The notes: generated by a model from the sequence alone, not told the origin. Positions 1 through 8,037 are shown, numbered from the stretch's first letter. The stretch is 9,774 bases of DNA from Rhodospirillaceae bacterium (GCA_003452275.1 DMIT01000146.1:1-9774); one strand, 5' to 3'. Made by a program: numbers and translations.

Positions 1-866
<866 letters not shown>

Positions 867-870
867 GGGA

Positions 871-1095
871 TTAATGTTTTTTCAGTGCGCGAGCTTCGTC
901 CAGCAGGGCTTCGACTTCTTTCGGGAAATCACGGCGTTCTACAAATTCACCACCACCGGAATTGCGGGTCATTGCAAGCTCCAGCACATTGACGAGCGCG
1001 GTTGCAACTTGTCCGTCTTTTTGCTCGACGGCTAATTTCAGAGCATAAAAGACACGATCACTCAATCGGAACTTGTTCAGGTTTGTCTCGTCCAT
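871..1095 (-). CDS. Small conserved-looking protein of unknown function (74 aa)
   Basis: This is a 74-residue, charged, soluble protein with no signal peptide or membrane segment. It begins MDETNLNKFRLSDRVFYALK and ends in a helical stretch (FPKEVEALLDEARALKKH). The middle has a Gly-rich turn (NSGGGEF) after a helix-like segment. I recognise no domain. The frame can be extended to an ATG at 1119 (82 aa). I prefer the ATG at 1095 because GGAG (1105-1102 on the minus strand) sits 6 nt before it, an ideal ribosome-binding distance, whereas that GGAG would be inside the coding region of the longer form. It is the last gene of the chpT-hydrolase cluster, 38 bp after the hydrolase stop, so it is probably co-transcribed. 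The stop is 4 bp from that of convergent ligA. That it is a real gene rests on its packing, its good ribosome-binding site and an ordinary amino-acid composition. Confidence 0.75.
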   Translation of the reverse strand: MDETNLNKFRLSDRVFYALKLAVEQKDGQVATALVNVLELAMTRNSGGGEFVERRDFPKEVEALLDEARALKKH

Positions 1096-1101
1096 TTGCA
1101 T

Positions 1102-1105
1102 CTCC
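1102..1105 (-). promoter_or_regulatory. Ribosome-binding site GGAG that decides the start of the small gene
   Basis: On the minus strand this reads GGAG, then ATGCAA, then ATG (1095-1093). The 6-nt spacing supports the 1095 start over the in-frame ATGs at 1119 and 1101. The 1101 ATG directly abuts the GGAG and could not use it. Confidence 0.55.
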
Positions 1106-1133
1106 AGAGCGTATACCATGTTATCTAATCACA

Positions 1134-2180
1134 TTATTGAATGTAGGTTTTCCCTTTATTAGACCCATTTAGAACATTCTCCTCTATAAAAGTAAAGAAA
1201 CGTTCAATAAATGGCCCCCGAAATTTATCGGATTCCATGAAAATTTCATGCTGGGCATCCGGTATTTCCATTAATTCTCCGCGTTTCAAGCGTTTCATAT
1301 TTCTGATAATGGCGGCATTATCCACCAAACGGTCTGATCCTGCCAGTCCTGTAAGGATAGGAATATCTATTTTTTCCAGATAATCTTTGCGTTCTAGGAT
1401 TTGGCAGGACTCATAAGCATCAAGAAGCCATTTGTTCGTGGGACTGCCGGTTGCCAGAAATTGATGGTCGGGATCCGTGAAATAAGCGCGTTGGATGGCA
1501 TATCGTTCAGGGTCGCTGGAAAATATTCCCTGAAATCCTGTGCGTTCCCGATATCCATCATACCACGGGCTCCCGCCTGGCACAAAAGCGGTCAGGCGCA
1601 GGGATAAAAGTTTTAAAAGTGTGTGACGCAATAAGGGCTTAAACCGATTGACGGCTTGAATACCCAACATAGGTGCCGAAAGAATGGCGGCTGTAAAAAT
1701 ATATTGTCCGCGCGATGATGTGTTATATTCGGCGAGGTAACGCAACGAGATATGCCCTCCCATCGAATGGGCCACCAGAAAGCAGGGAAGGCGTTTGTGA
1801 TTGTCCATCGCATCAATGGCAGATGATAAAACGATTTCATCTATGACGGTGTGAAGCTGTGAGAGAATAAGGTCAAAGCCCTGAGAGTGGCGCTTCATTG
1901 GCTGATCGGGGATATAACGACTTGACCCGCCTTGTCCCGGCAAGTCAATCACAATCGCTTTGATATTCTTATCTTCTAATTGATTGACGAGTTCATAATA
2001 TTGTTCGCCAAAATCACCCAGCCCGCCAATGATGACAGCAACCGCGTCATATGTCTTACGGGAGCGCGCTTGTCCGTAACGGATTTTCATGGTGGCATCA
2101 AAAGTACGATAGCTCCAATCCCAATCTGCGGGAGGACGAAATCTTCTTTGCAACAAGAGTGTTGCTAAATCAATTTTCAT
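1134..2180 (-). CDS. Alpha/beta hydrolase, lysophospholipase/monoacylglycerol lipase-like
   Basis: This is a 348-residue serine hydrolase of the alpha/beta fold (Hydrolase_4, related to PldB and monoglyceride lipase). The nucleophile elbow is AHSMGG with Ser139. The likely acid is Asp283 (AGSDRLVD) and the likely base His311 (DAQHEIFME), in the usual order and spacing. The oxyanion-side strand is VIIGGLGDFGEQY (49-61), followed by DLPGQGGS (79-86). A lid-like insert with a short hydrophobic run lies at about 175-250. No signal peptide is evident, so it is probably cytoplasmic or peripherally membrane-bound. The likely substrate class is lysophospholipid or monoacylglycerol, but this is inferred from family only, and other esters are possible. 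Its ATG overlaps the end of chpT by 11 bp with no clear ribosome-binding site, which suggests translational coupling. M31 is a less likely alternative start. Confidence 0.88.
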   Translation of the reverse strand: MKIDLATLLLQRRFRPPADWDWSYRTFDATMKIRYGQARSRKTYDAVAVIIGGLGDFGEQYYELVNQLEDKNIKAIVIDLPGQGGSSRYIPDQPMKRHSQGFDLILSQLHTVIDEIVLSSAIDAMDNHKRLPCFLVAHSMGGHISLRYLAEYNTSSRGQYIFTAAILSAPMLGIQAVNRFKPLLRHTLLKLLSLRLTAFVPGGSPWYDGYRERTGFQGIFSSDPERYAIQRAYFTDPDHQFLATGSPTNKWLLDAYESCQILERKDYLEKIDIPILTGLAGSDRLVDNAAIIRNMKRLKRGELMEIPDAQHEIFMESDKFRGPFIERFFTFIEENVLNGSNKGKTYIQ

Positions 2181-2832
2181 TTTTTGCCAATGTAAGCGAC
2201 CACGTAATCTGGCCTTCGCTTTGCTCTTTTAATGCGATGCTATAGCCGTAGGTGCGTGCGGATTGACCAAGAATATAAGGATGGACAAGGCGCGGATCGA
2301 CCGCGGAGATTTCAAGTGTGCCTGCCAAAGCATTTTCCACATTCTCGCGCACCGTGGCACCTGTGCCTTCAACCTTAATCAAGGTTTCCGCTCCGTTTCC
2401 AGCATCCACAAAAACCATCCCGCCCTTTGGCAAACAATCGCTCGCCATCATCAGGCAGCCCATCAGTATCTTGCAAAATGCGCGGGATGTCGCAGGAATG
2501 CCCAAAGGCCCGAACGGGTCCCAGCTCTGGCGGACTTTTCCGTCTGCGCGGATCAGCGTTCCGAATGCTTTTTGAATATCTTCCGGTTTGATATTTCCAT
2601 CCACCGCACCTGAACCATAGGCCAAGCGGAAAGCCATCAATCGCGCGCCAGCAGACGTTGCGCTATGCGCAATCAGATTGGTCGCTTCTTTGCGGCCCTC
2701 TGGATCATCGGCCATGTCTTCCATAAATTCGAGGCCGTTATTAATCGCGCCGACAGGGGAGACGAGGTCATGGCATATCCGCGAGGATAGCAGTTCCATC
2801 AGGGAGGTAATTTCTTCGTTTTTTAATGACAT
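2170..2832 (-). CDS. chpT: Histidine phosphotransferase ChpT
   Basis: ChpT passes phosphate from the hybrid kinase CckA to the response regulators CtrA and CpdR, controlling cell-cycle or motility programmes in alphaproteobacteria. The 220-residue length is close to that of Caulobacter ChpT. The N-terminal helical hairpin carries the phospho-accepting site, SSRICHDLVSPVGAINNGLE, with His21 followed by Asp22. The C-terminal half (about 85-215) is the degenerate ATPase-like domain of the ChpT family (HPTransfase) and lacks the ATP-binding N and G boxes of true kinases, so it should be a phosphotransferase and not a kinase. A GGAG lies 11 nt before the ATG, a rather long spacing. The upstream region, shared with a divergent PodJ-like gene, contains a CtrA-type half-site and a GANTC site. 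It is the first gene of a three-gene cluster. Assignment rests on the His-box and overall layout and is strong. Confidence 0.92.
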   Translation of the reverse strand: MSLKNEEITSLMELLSSRICHDLVSPVGAINNGLEFMEDMADDPEGRKEATNLIAHSATSAGARLMAFRLAYGSGAVDGNIKPEDIQKAFGTLIRADGKVRQSWDPFGPLGIPATSRAFCKILMGCLMMASDCLPKGGMVFVDAGNGAETLIKVEGTGATVRENVENALAGTLEISAVDPRLVHPYILGQSARTYGYSIALKEQSEGQITWSLTLAKNEN

Positions 2833-2848
2833 AATGGGGAAAACTCCA

Positions 2849-2853
2849 GATTC
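2849..2853. promoter_or_regulatory. GANTC site (GATTC), possible CcrM methylation site
   Basis: GATTC fits the GANTC recognition sequence of the alphaproteobacterial cell-cycle methylase CcrM. It lies 17-21 bp before the chpT start codon, where a transcription start could be. About 0.7 GANTC sites would be expected by chance in 173 bp of even composition, so position rather than presence is the only point of interest. Confidence 0.3.
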
Positions 2854-2880
2854 GCTTTGTAAAAGTCAAACTGGCAGATT

Positions 2881-2888
2881 TTAACCAT
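2881..2888 (+). promoter_or_regulatory. CtrA-type half-site TTAACCAT
   Basis: The 8-mer matches the CtrA half-site form (TTAACC extended by AT). The full TTAA-N7-TTAA arrangement is absent: the positions 7 nt to either side read ACTG and GCCA. An exact 8-mer on either strand is expected about 0.005 times in 173 bp of even composition. It lies 49-56 bp from the chpT start, so CtrA could feed back on its own phosphotransferase. It may also, or instead, act on the podJ-like gene 118 bp away. Confidence 0.4.
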
Positions 2889-3005
2889 TTTGCCAAGGCC
2901 CGGAACCGCTAGCATCCTTATAAATCGCCAATGCCATCTGTGGAAAACTCGGAATTCTTACATTTTTTGATTGGATAGATTATACAAAATGATTATGGTC
3001 AGTCT

Positions 3006-5381
3006 ATGGAAGACAATTCGGGTAAGAAGTTTAGTTTACAGGACTGGGTCATGAAGCGTGCGGCCAACCAGTCTGGTGGTGCCATGCCGTCTCACACCGC
3101 AAGACAATTCCTGTCTGAACATGCGGCAGAGGAGGATGTTCCCCAAACGCAAATCCAGCAGCCCGAGATTTCTCTGGACGTCGAGATGAAAGCCGTTTCA
3201 AACGGATCGACTATTTCTTCTCCGGCCCCATCCATATCCTCGCAGGAAGAAATAAAAGCGGCGGAGTCTCAGCCATCTAAAAAAGAAGATTATACCAAGG
3301 ACAGTGCGTTGTCGTCATTGAATGGTGCCAATAATCCGCTTCAACAGTTGCAAATCGTCAGATTGCTGACGGATTTGGGCGACCGTCTGCGCCAAAGCGA
3401 GAAAGAGCGCGAGATCCTGTGGAAAGAAGTCGAGATTTGCAGAAAACAAATTTCCGATATGAACGGTCAGGCCGGGAAAAGCGAGAAGTCATTTTCATCC
3501 CTTGAATCTCAAATGAACCAACGCGAAGTATTCGTAAAAGAGTTGGTTGAAAAACAAATCGGGCTGGAACAAAAATTAAAAGACCAGACGTTGGCGTTTG
3601 ATGCTGCGAAAGAAGAACAGTCAAAATTACAAGAAGAACAAACGAAGTTACAAGATAAGCTGCAAGAGAAATTAAATTATGTCGAAACCGCAGCCGGCAG
3701 TGCCATTGTTCGTGTTGAAGACGTCATGGCCGAAAATTCGAAACTGGCTAAAAAAGTTGAACAATTGGGGCAGGATAAAGCGCGTCTTGTTCGTAAGCTG
3801 GAAATTGTCGAAGAAACCTTGACGCAAACTCAAGATATTCTAAAAGCAAAAGCCTTGGTGCTGTTGACCGATCAATCCGTCGCCGCGCGCACCAATTTGC
3901 CGCAAGAACCGGCATGGACGGGTGATGATACGCTGAAAGTTTCGCAAGCCGTTCATGCACCGAAATCAGAAGTCGCGGCGAACAGTCCGGTGTCAAATAT
4001 TACGGCGTCTTTGAAACCATCGGCGACAAAATTGCCAAGTATGTTCATGATTACGATTGTGACTGCCATTATCGCTGGATTAGCAGCTTTTGGGGCCATC
4101 TGGATCATCAAGCATGTGGTCACTGATGATAAAGTTGCGGCAGGACATGTTGAATCCAATAACGCCAATATGGATGCGTTAATCGAAAAAGCGTCACAGC
4201 TGCAACCGGAGCAAAATCAAGATCAATTTATGGCACAGGCTGCCAAAATGGCAAGCCAGATCGAACCGGGCGGATTAGATGCTCTGGATGGAGAGGGTTT
4301 ACAAAGCAGCGATGATAAATCAGGTGTTGCAAATAGTGACGGGCCAATTTTCGATGCGGCACAAGTTGCGCAGCACAAAGCAATTGAAGATTTCAAAGCG
4401 GCGGCCCCGACCGCTCCTTTATCTTCCCGTATGAAGTCGGACAAATCTTTACCGAAATCAGTTGCCGTGATCGAAGCTCAGGCTTTCACGGGAGATGCAT
4501 TTGCCCAACATGATCTGGCGGCCATTTACACTGCGGGGCATGGCGGCATCAAGATTGATTACGCCAAAGCTGCCAAATGGTTCGAAGAGGCGGCGCATAA
4601 CGGGTCATCCAATGCGCAATATAATCTGGGCGTTCTCTATCATCAGGGTTTGGGCGTGCAGAAAAATACGGCAAAAGCGATTGAGCTTTACCGCGTGGCG
4701 GCGTCCAACAATCATCCCGAAGCATTGTATAATCTGGCGATTGCCTATGTCGAAGGGGTTGGCGTTGAATATAACCCGCAAATTGCGGCTTCTTATTTTG
4801 AACGCTCAGCCGATGGGGGCGTTGTTGAAGCGGCGTATAATTTAGGTTTGTTGCATGAAAACGGCTTGCTGGGGGAATCCCAACCTGACGAAGCCGTGTT
4901 CTGGTATAAAATTGCTGCCGATAAAGGCAATAAAGAAGCGGTACAATCTTTGGCCGAACTCAAAAAGAAATTGAGTATGACCGATGAAGATGTCAACCGT
5001 TTGACCCAGAAAATTGCAGCAACGAAACCGGCTTATTTAAATGACGAAGGTCAGGCCAGCTTGCCACAACAGGTCAAGCCTGATGCCGAGAAGGCCGCCG
5101 AGAGTGCCAAATCAGTTAAGCCAAAAGCGGCTGCTGCGCAAGGGCCAGCGACGGGAGCTGATCCGGTGGTTATTTCCCAAATTCAGGAACAGTTGATGCG
5201 TTTGGGATTATATAAAGGCATCCCCAACGGAGCAATGTCTGCGCCATTGGTGCAGGCTATTAAAACTTACCAGACAAAAAACGGTTTGAAAGCAGACGGA
5301 CAAGCCACGGATGATTTGTTGGTTCAAATGCTGGCATCCGGCAGCGAAGCAAAGGCTGCGGCAACTGCTATCAATCAATAA
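3006..5381 (+). CDS. PodJ-like polarity protein: coiled coil, TM, Sel1 repeats, peptidoglycan-binding domain
   Basis: This 791-residue protein is predicted to span the inner membrane once. Residues 1-110 are a low-complexity, acidic and Ser/Gln-rich cytoplasmic region. Residues 112-283 form a coiled coil rich in E, K, Q and L (for example KLQEEQTKLQDKLQEKLN). A single membrane segment lies at about 347-370 (MFMITIVTAIIAGLAAFGAIWI). The outer part has four Sel1/TPR-like repeats at about 497-533, 534-569, 570-605 and 606-642 (AQYNLGVLYHQGLGV type). An Ala/Lys-rich linker (about 685-717) leads to a C-terminal PG_binding_1 domain (about 721-775, IQEQLMRLGLYKG ... LKADGQAT). This domain order is that of Caulobacter PodJ, which recruits polar proteins from the cytoplasm and reads the periplasm. 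Identity as PodJ itself is inferred from architecture; a generic Sel1 envelope protein is the alternative. No strong ribosome-binding site precedes the ATG. It is divergent from chpT and convergent with ispE. Confidence 0.8.
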   Translation: MEDNSGKKFSLQDWVMKRAANQSGGAMPSHTARQFLSEHAAEEDVPQTQIQQPEISLDVEMKAVSNGSTISSPAPSISSQEEIKAAESQPSKKEDYTKDSALSSLNGANNPLQQLQIVRLLTDLGDRLRQSEKEREILWKEVEICRKQISDMNGQAGKSEKSFSSLESQMNQREVFVKELVEKQIGLEQKLKDQTLAFDAAKEEQSKLQEEQTKLQDKLQEKLNYVETAAGSAIVRVEDVMAENSKLAKKVEQLGQDKARLVRKLEIVEETLTQTQDILKAKALVLLTDQSVAARTNLPQEPAWTGDDTLKVSQAVHAPKSEVAANSPVSNITASLKPSATKLPSMFMITIVTAIIAGLAAFGAIWIIKHVVTDDKVAAGHVESNNANMDALIEKASQLQPEQNQDQFMAQAAKMASQIEPGGLDALDGEGLQSSDDKSGVANSDGPIFDAAQVAQHKAIEDFKAAAPTAPLSSRMKSDKSLPKSVAVIEAQAFTGDAFAQHDLAAIYTAGHGGIKIDYAKAAKWFEEAAHNGSSNAQYNLGVLYHQGLGVQKNTAKAIELYRVAASNNHPEALYNLAIAYVEGVGVEYNPQIAASYFERSADGGVVEAAYNLGLLHENGLLGESQPDEAVFWYKIAADKGNKEAVQSLAELKKKLSMTDEDVNRLTQKIAATKPAYLNDEGQASLPQQVKPDAEKAAESAKSVKPKAAAAQGPATGADPVVISQIQEQLMRLGLYKGIPNGAMSAPLVQAIKTYQTKNGLKADGQATDDLLVQMLASGSEAKAAATAINQ

Positions 5382-5386
5382 CGGAT

Positions 5387-6253
5387 CTAATGAATAGATA
5401 TGGTCTTCACCCACCAGTCGGGGTGATTTGTTTGCATTTTGAGGGAACTTTCCTGCGCATCCTCTGCCGTTGAGAAAATCGCGAAGCAGGTTGCGCCGCT
5501 TCCAGATAGGCGCGACAATAGAACATGCGGTAATTTTTCCATCTCATCCAGAACGGATTTGATAGGTGGGGCGACCTTAATCGCGGAGGCTGTCAGATCA
5601 TTATGCGTATGCTGGTTTAAAAAGTCACACAGGCTTGCAGCGGATGCAAAATGGGGCGGAAACAGAATATTTTCAGAGAATGCTGCTTTGCTGTTGGCAT
5701 ACGCTTTATAAACATCCGGTGTGGGGCAGGGAACGTTGGGGTTGATGAGAAGCCCTGATAAAGGCGGAAGCTGAGGGGCCGGTAATATCATATTTCCTGT
5801 TTCGCGCATGATGACGGGTTTGTTGTGGAGACAGGCGACAATGTCACTGCCCAGCAAAGCAGCAACATTTTCGACGATATCATGGTTCGGGATATGCCAG
5901 AGTTCTTTCAGCAATAACAACGTAGCTGCCGCATCGGCAGACCCTCCGCCAAGGCCGCCTGCAAGCGGGATGTTTTTCGTCAGTTCGATATGGACATTGG
6001 GGGCAATGCCAAGATGTTGGGCCAGTAGATGGGCGGCACGATAAATGAGATTATCCTGTTCATCACAATTGGCAGAAAGATCATCATTGCCGGTAATATT
6101 TAAGTGAAATTTGTCAGACGAATTAATCTGAATTCCATCATAAAGAGACGTGAATACCACCAAAGAATCGAGATAATGATATCCATTTTCCGCACGTCCG
6201 GTCATGTGCAGATAAAGATTTATTTTTGCCAAAGCTAAAGAGTGCGCCGGCAT
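5387..6253 (-). CDS. ispE: 4-diphosphocytidyl-2-C-methyl-D-erythritol kinase IspE
   Basis: IspE phosphorylates CDP-methylerythritol with ATP, the fourth step of the MEP isoprenoid pathway. The 288 residues match the usual length. The N-terminal substrate motif is AKINLYLHMTGRAENGYHYLDS with the catalytic-type Lys10. The GHMP-kinase glycine-rich ATP loop is PLAGGLGGGSADAAA (96-110). The active-site Asp is Asp137 in GSDIVACL. The conserved HNDL is at 217-220, and the third GHMP motif is LSGSGATCFAIF (249-260). The motif around Asp137 usually reads DVP and here reads DIV, a mild departure. It starts 5 bp after the stop of the TPR lipoprotein gene without a good ribosome-binding site, so translation is likely coupled. 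It is the last gene of the etfQO cluster and ends 5 bp from the convergent podJ-like gene. Confidence 0.96.
   Translation of the reverse strand: MPAHSLALAKINLYLHMTGRAENGYHYLDSLVVFTSLYDGIQINSSDKFHLNITGNDDLSANCDEQDNLIYRAAHLLAQHLGIAPNVHIELTKNIPLAGGLGGGSADAAATLLLLKELWHIPNHDIVENVAALLGSDIVACLHNKPVIMRETGNMILPAPQLPPLSGLLINPNVPCPTPDVYKAYANSKAAFSENILFPPHFASAASLCDFLNQHTHNDLTASAIKVAPPIKSVLDEMEKLPHVLLSRLSGSGATCFAIFSTAEDAQESSLKMQTNHPDWWVKTISIH
5407..5429 (+). terminator. Possible rho-independent terminator of the podJ-like gene, inside the ispE 3' end
   Basis: TCACCC (5407-5412) and GGGTGA (5421-5426) form a perfect 6-bp stem with an 8-nt loop, followed by TTTGTTTGCATTTT on the plus strand. It begins 26 bp after the podJ-like stop. 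The stem is short, the loop long and the T tract interrupted, and the sequence also encodes the end of IspE (around NHPDWWVK). It may therefore be coincidental or weak. Confidence 0.3.
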
Positions 6254-6258
6254 AGATG

Positions 6259-8037
6259 TTATTTATTCTCGACGATTTTTTCAGTTTTTGGCGTTTGGGT
6301 CGGTACGTTCGGTAGCCCGTTATCCACCTTGTCCTGAATTTTTGCGATCATGTCGGCATCGGTTGCAAAACTTGCGGCGCGTTTCCATTGGAATTGTGCT
6401 TCGCTTTTGCGTCCGACATTCCAATAGGCATCCCCTAAATGGTCGTTTAATTCTGGTTCGGTCGGTGCAAGCTGGATGGCTTTTTCCAAGGTGGCGACCG
6501 CCTTATCATATTGCCCGAGGCGGAAATAAATCCATCCGAGAGAGTCGACGATGGCCCCGTCATCCGGTTTCAAACGAACGGCTTTTTCAATCATTTCCGC
6601 GGCTTTATCAAGGTTGACACCCTGATCGGCCCAGCTATAGCCAAGGTAATTCAACACATAAGGTTGGTCAGGTTCGAATAACAAGGCTGTTTGTAAATCC
6701 TTTTCGGCCTGCGCCCAGTTTTTGAGCCGTTCATTGGTCATTCCGCGCGCAAAACTTAAATCCCAATATTTCGCCGTGATCGTTCCGCCCAGTAGGTCAT
6801 AGGCGGTGTTGTAAGCTTTGAGCGCGTTTTTGAAATCATCCTGACTGCGATAAATATCGCCGATCTGAATCTGTGCATCTATGTTTTTCTGGTTTTTGAC
6901 CAGTTCGCCTAAAATACGAATGGCTTCTTCCGGATGCCCTGCCAGAACTTGCAACTGGGCTATCTGGCGCGCAGTCTGGTTATTTTGTTCGGAATTGCCG
7001 GTGGTATCAATGCGCGATAGATAGGCCGTTGCTTCGGAATATAATTTATTGTCTGATGCAATTTGGGCCAGCAATTCATAAGAGGCCACATTATCCGGAT
7101 TCAAATAAAGAGACATATGCGCGAATAAACGGGAACTGTCCTGATAGCCGTGAGAGAGGATTTGTGCCATATCAAAAATAGCTTCGCTGAGGCCCACTTG
7201 CGGGCTGCTTAATTGCTTGGGCAATGGCGGCAAGCTGTTGCTGTCGATCGCTTTGATTTGATCGTCATAGAATATCGCGCGGTCAGGAACGCCGGATTTC
7301 AGGGCGGTATAGATGCTTTTGGCTTCTTCGGTTTCACCGTAATGCGCAAAAATCAGTGCGATGTCTTCTAGCCGTGTAACCGGAGTCGGTGTTTTGGTGA
7401 AATCATATGATTTGGCGAGCTGTGCTAGTGCTTCTTTATTCTGTGTAAAAGCCGATACCAGAACGGCCTGATAGATAAGCGACGGAGAATCTTTTAATTG
7501 GGCAATATCTGTTGTGCCTTGTCCGGCCTCGGCCCATGTTTTGATGAGCGGAAGAATGGCAATGCCCAGCGCATCGGTCTGATAGTTGCCGACGAGTTGC
7601 AGGGCTTCATTAAATTTGCCGGCCTTAAAAGTGGAAAGGGCGATCAGTAAGTTTGCAAGAGTTTTATCTTTGCTATCACTTTTGGAAATTTTCTCGGCCA
7701 TGGCGATGGCTTGATCGTAGTGGCCTGACCCCATTTGTAATGCCATCAGACGACGTTGAATGTCATGGTCTGCGGGGGCTGAATCTAAAATCTTTGCAAA
7801 ATAATTGGATGCGCTTTCCCAGTCGGAACGGTTTTGCGCAAATTGGCCCGATAGAAAACTTCCGGACAAGGTTGGCGGTGGTGTTTCGATTTTGGAGGGG
7901 CTGTAAGAACTGATGATGTCATCGGAACTGCCATCCGATTTTACGTCTGTATTTTGATCGCAACCCGTCAATAACAGCAGAGATGTCGTCAAAAACAACG
8001 AGGCAAGAAACGAAGGGCGGAATGGCAGTTTTTTCAT
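6259..8037 (-). CDS. TPR-repeat outer-membrane-type lipoprotein, LbcA-like
   Basis: This is a 592-residue tetratricopeptide protein with a lipoprotein signal: MKK, a hydrophobic core, then lipobox LLTGC with Cys26, followed by DQ, which suits outer-membrane sorting. An acidic/Ser linker leads into helical repeats along the whole length. The clearest TPRs are at about 385-414, 422-457, 458-492, 493-526 and 527-560 (for example LNYLGYSWADQG, VDSLGWIYFRLGQYDKA, LNDHLGDAYWNVGRKSEA). This C-terminal pattern and the adjacency to ispE recall P. aeruginosa LbcA (PA4667), which also lies near ispE and is the partner of protease CtpA in degrading cell-wall hydrolases. That role here is inference. I chose the ATG at 8037 because it gives a normal signal peptide. 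An in-frame GTG at 8109, 4 bp after the etfQO stop, would add 24 residues. Neither start has a clear ribosome-binding site. Confidence 0.85.
   Translation of the reverse strand: MKKLPFRPSFLASLFLTTSLLLLTGCDQNTDVKSDGSSDDIISSYSPSKIETPPPTLSGSFLSGQFAQNRSDWESASNYFAKILDSAPADHDIQRRLMALQMGSGHYDQAIAMAEKISKSDSKDKTLANLLIALSTFKAGKFNEALQLVGNYQTDALGIAILPLIKTWAEAGQGTTDIAQLKDSPSLIYQAVLVSAFTQNKEALAQLAKSYDFTKTPTPVTRLEDIALIFAHYGETEEAKSIYTALKSGVPDRAIFYDDQIKAIDSNSLPPLPKQLSSPQVGLSEAIFDMAQILSHGYQDSSRLFAHMSLYLNPDNVASYELLAQIASDNKLYSEATAYLSRIDTTGNSEQNNQTARQIAQLQVLAGHPEEAIRILGELVKNQKNIDAQIQIGDIYRSQDDFKNALKAYNTAYDLLGGTITAKYWDLSFARGMTNERLKNWAQAEKDLQTALLFEPDQPYVLNYLGYSWADQGVNLDKAAEMIEKAVRLKPDDGAIVDSLGWIYFRLGQYDKAVATLEKAIQLAPTEPELNDHLGDAYWNVGRKSEAQFQWKRAASFATDADMIAKIQDKVDNGLPNVPTQTPKTEKIVENK

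Larger units (their letters stand above)
2833..3005. promoter_or_regulatory. Divergent control region between chpT and the podJ-like gene
   Basis: This 173-bp AT-rich non-coding stretch separates two divergent start codons, so both promoters should lie here. Visible elements are GANTC (2849-2853), TTAACCAT (2881-2888) and a weak sigma-70-like pair facing the podJ-like gene: TTACAT (2958-2963), a 17-bp gap, then TATACA (2981-2986), about 20 bp before its ATG. That pair matches consensus poorly. For chpT no convincing -10 box is seen. A TTGACT on the minus strand (2869-2864) is too close to the start to leave room for a -10 and a leader. No hairpin terminator or riboswitch-like fold was noticed. 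Confidence 0.5.

Noticed and set aside
1236..1250. Perfect 7-bp inverted repeat CATGAAA-A-TTTCATG
   Set aside because: It encodes the HEIFME segment at the catalytic histidine of the hydrolase, so protein constraint explains it better than an operator site.
2263..2613. 116-aa plus-strand frame opposite chpT
   Set aside because: It lies wholly within chpT on the other strand, has no ribosome-binding site and no domain, and its composition looks like an antisense shadow.
2864..2869. TTGACT on the minus strand as a -35 box for chpT
   Set aside because: A -10 at 17 bp would fall at 2841-2846 (GAGTTT), which is a poor match and leaves almost no leader before the ATG.
3606..3675. Near-repeated KLQEEQ/KLQDKLQEK units in the PodJ-like gene
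   Set aside because: Ordinary coiled-coil heptad bias rather than a tandem DNA repeat.
4495..4845. 116-aa plus-strand frame inside the Sel1 region
   Set aside because: It is an alternative frame of the Sel1 repeats of the PodJ-like protein, rich in Arg/Ile/Trp from frame shift, with no start signal.
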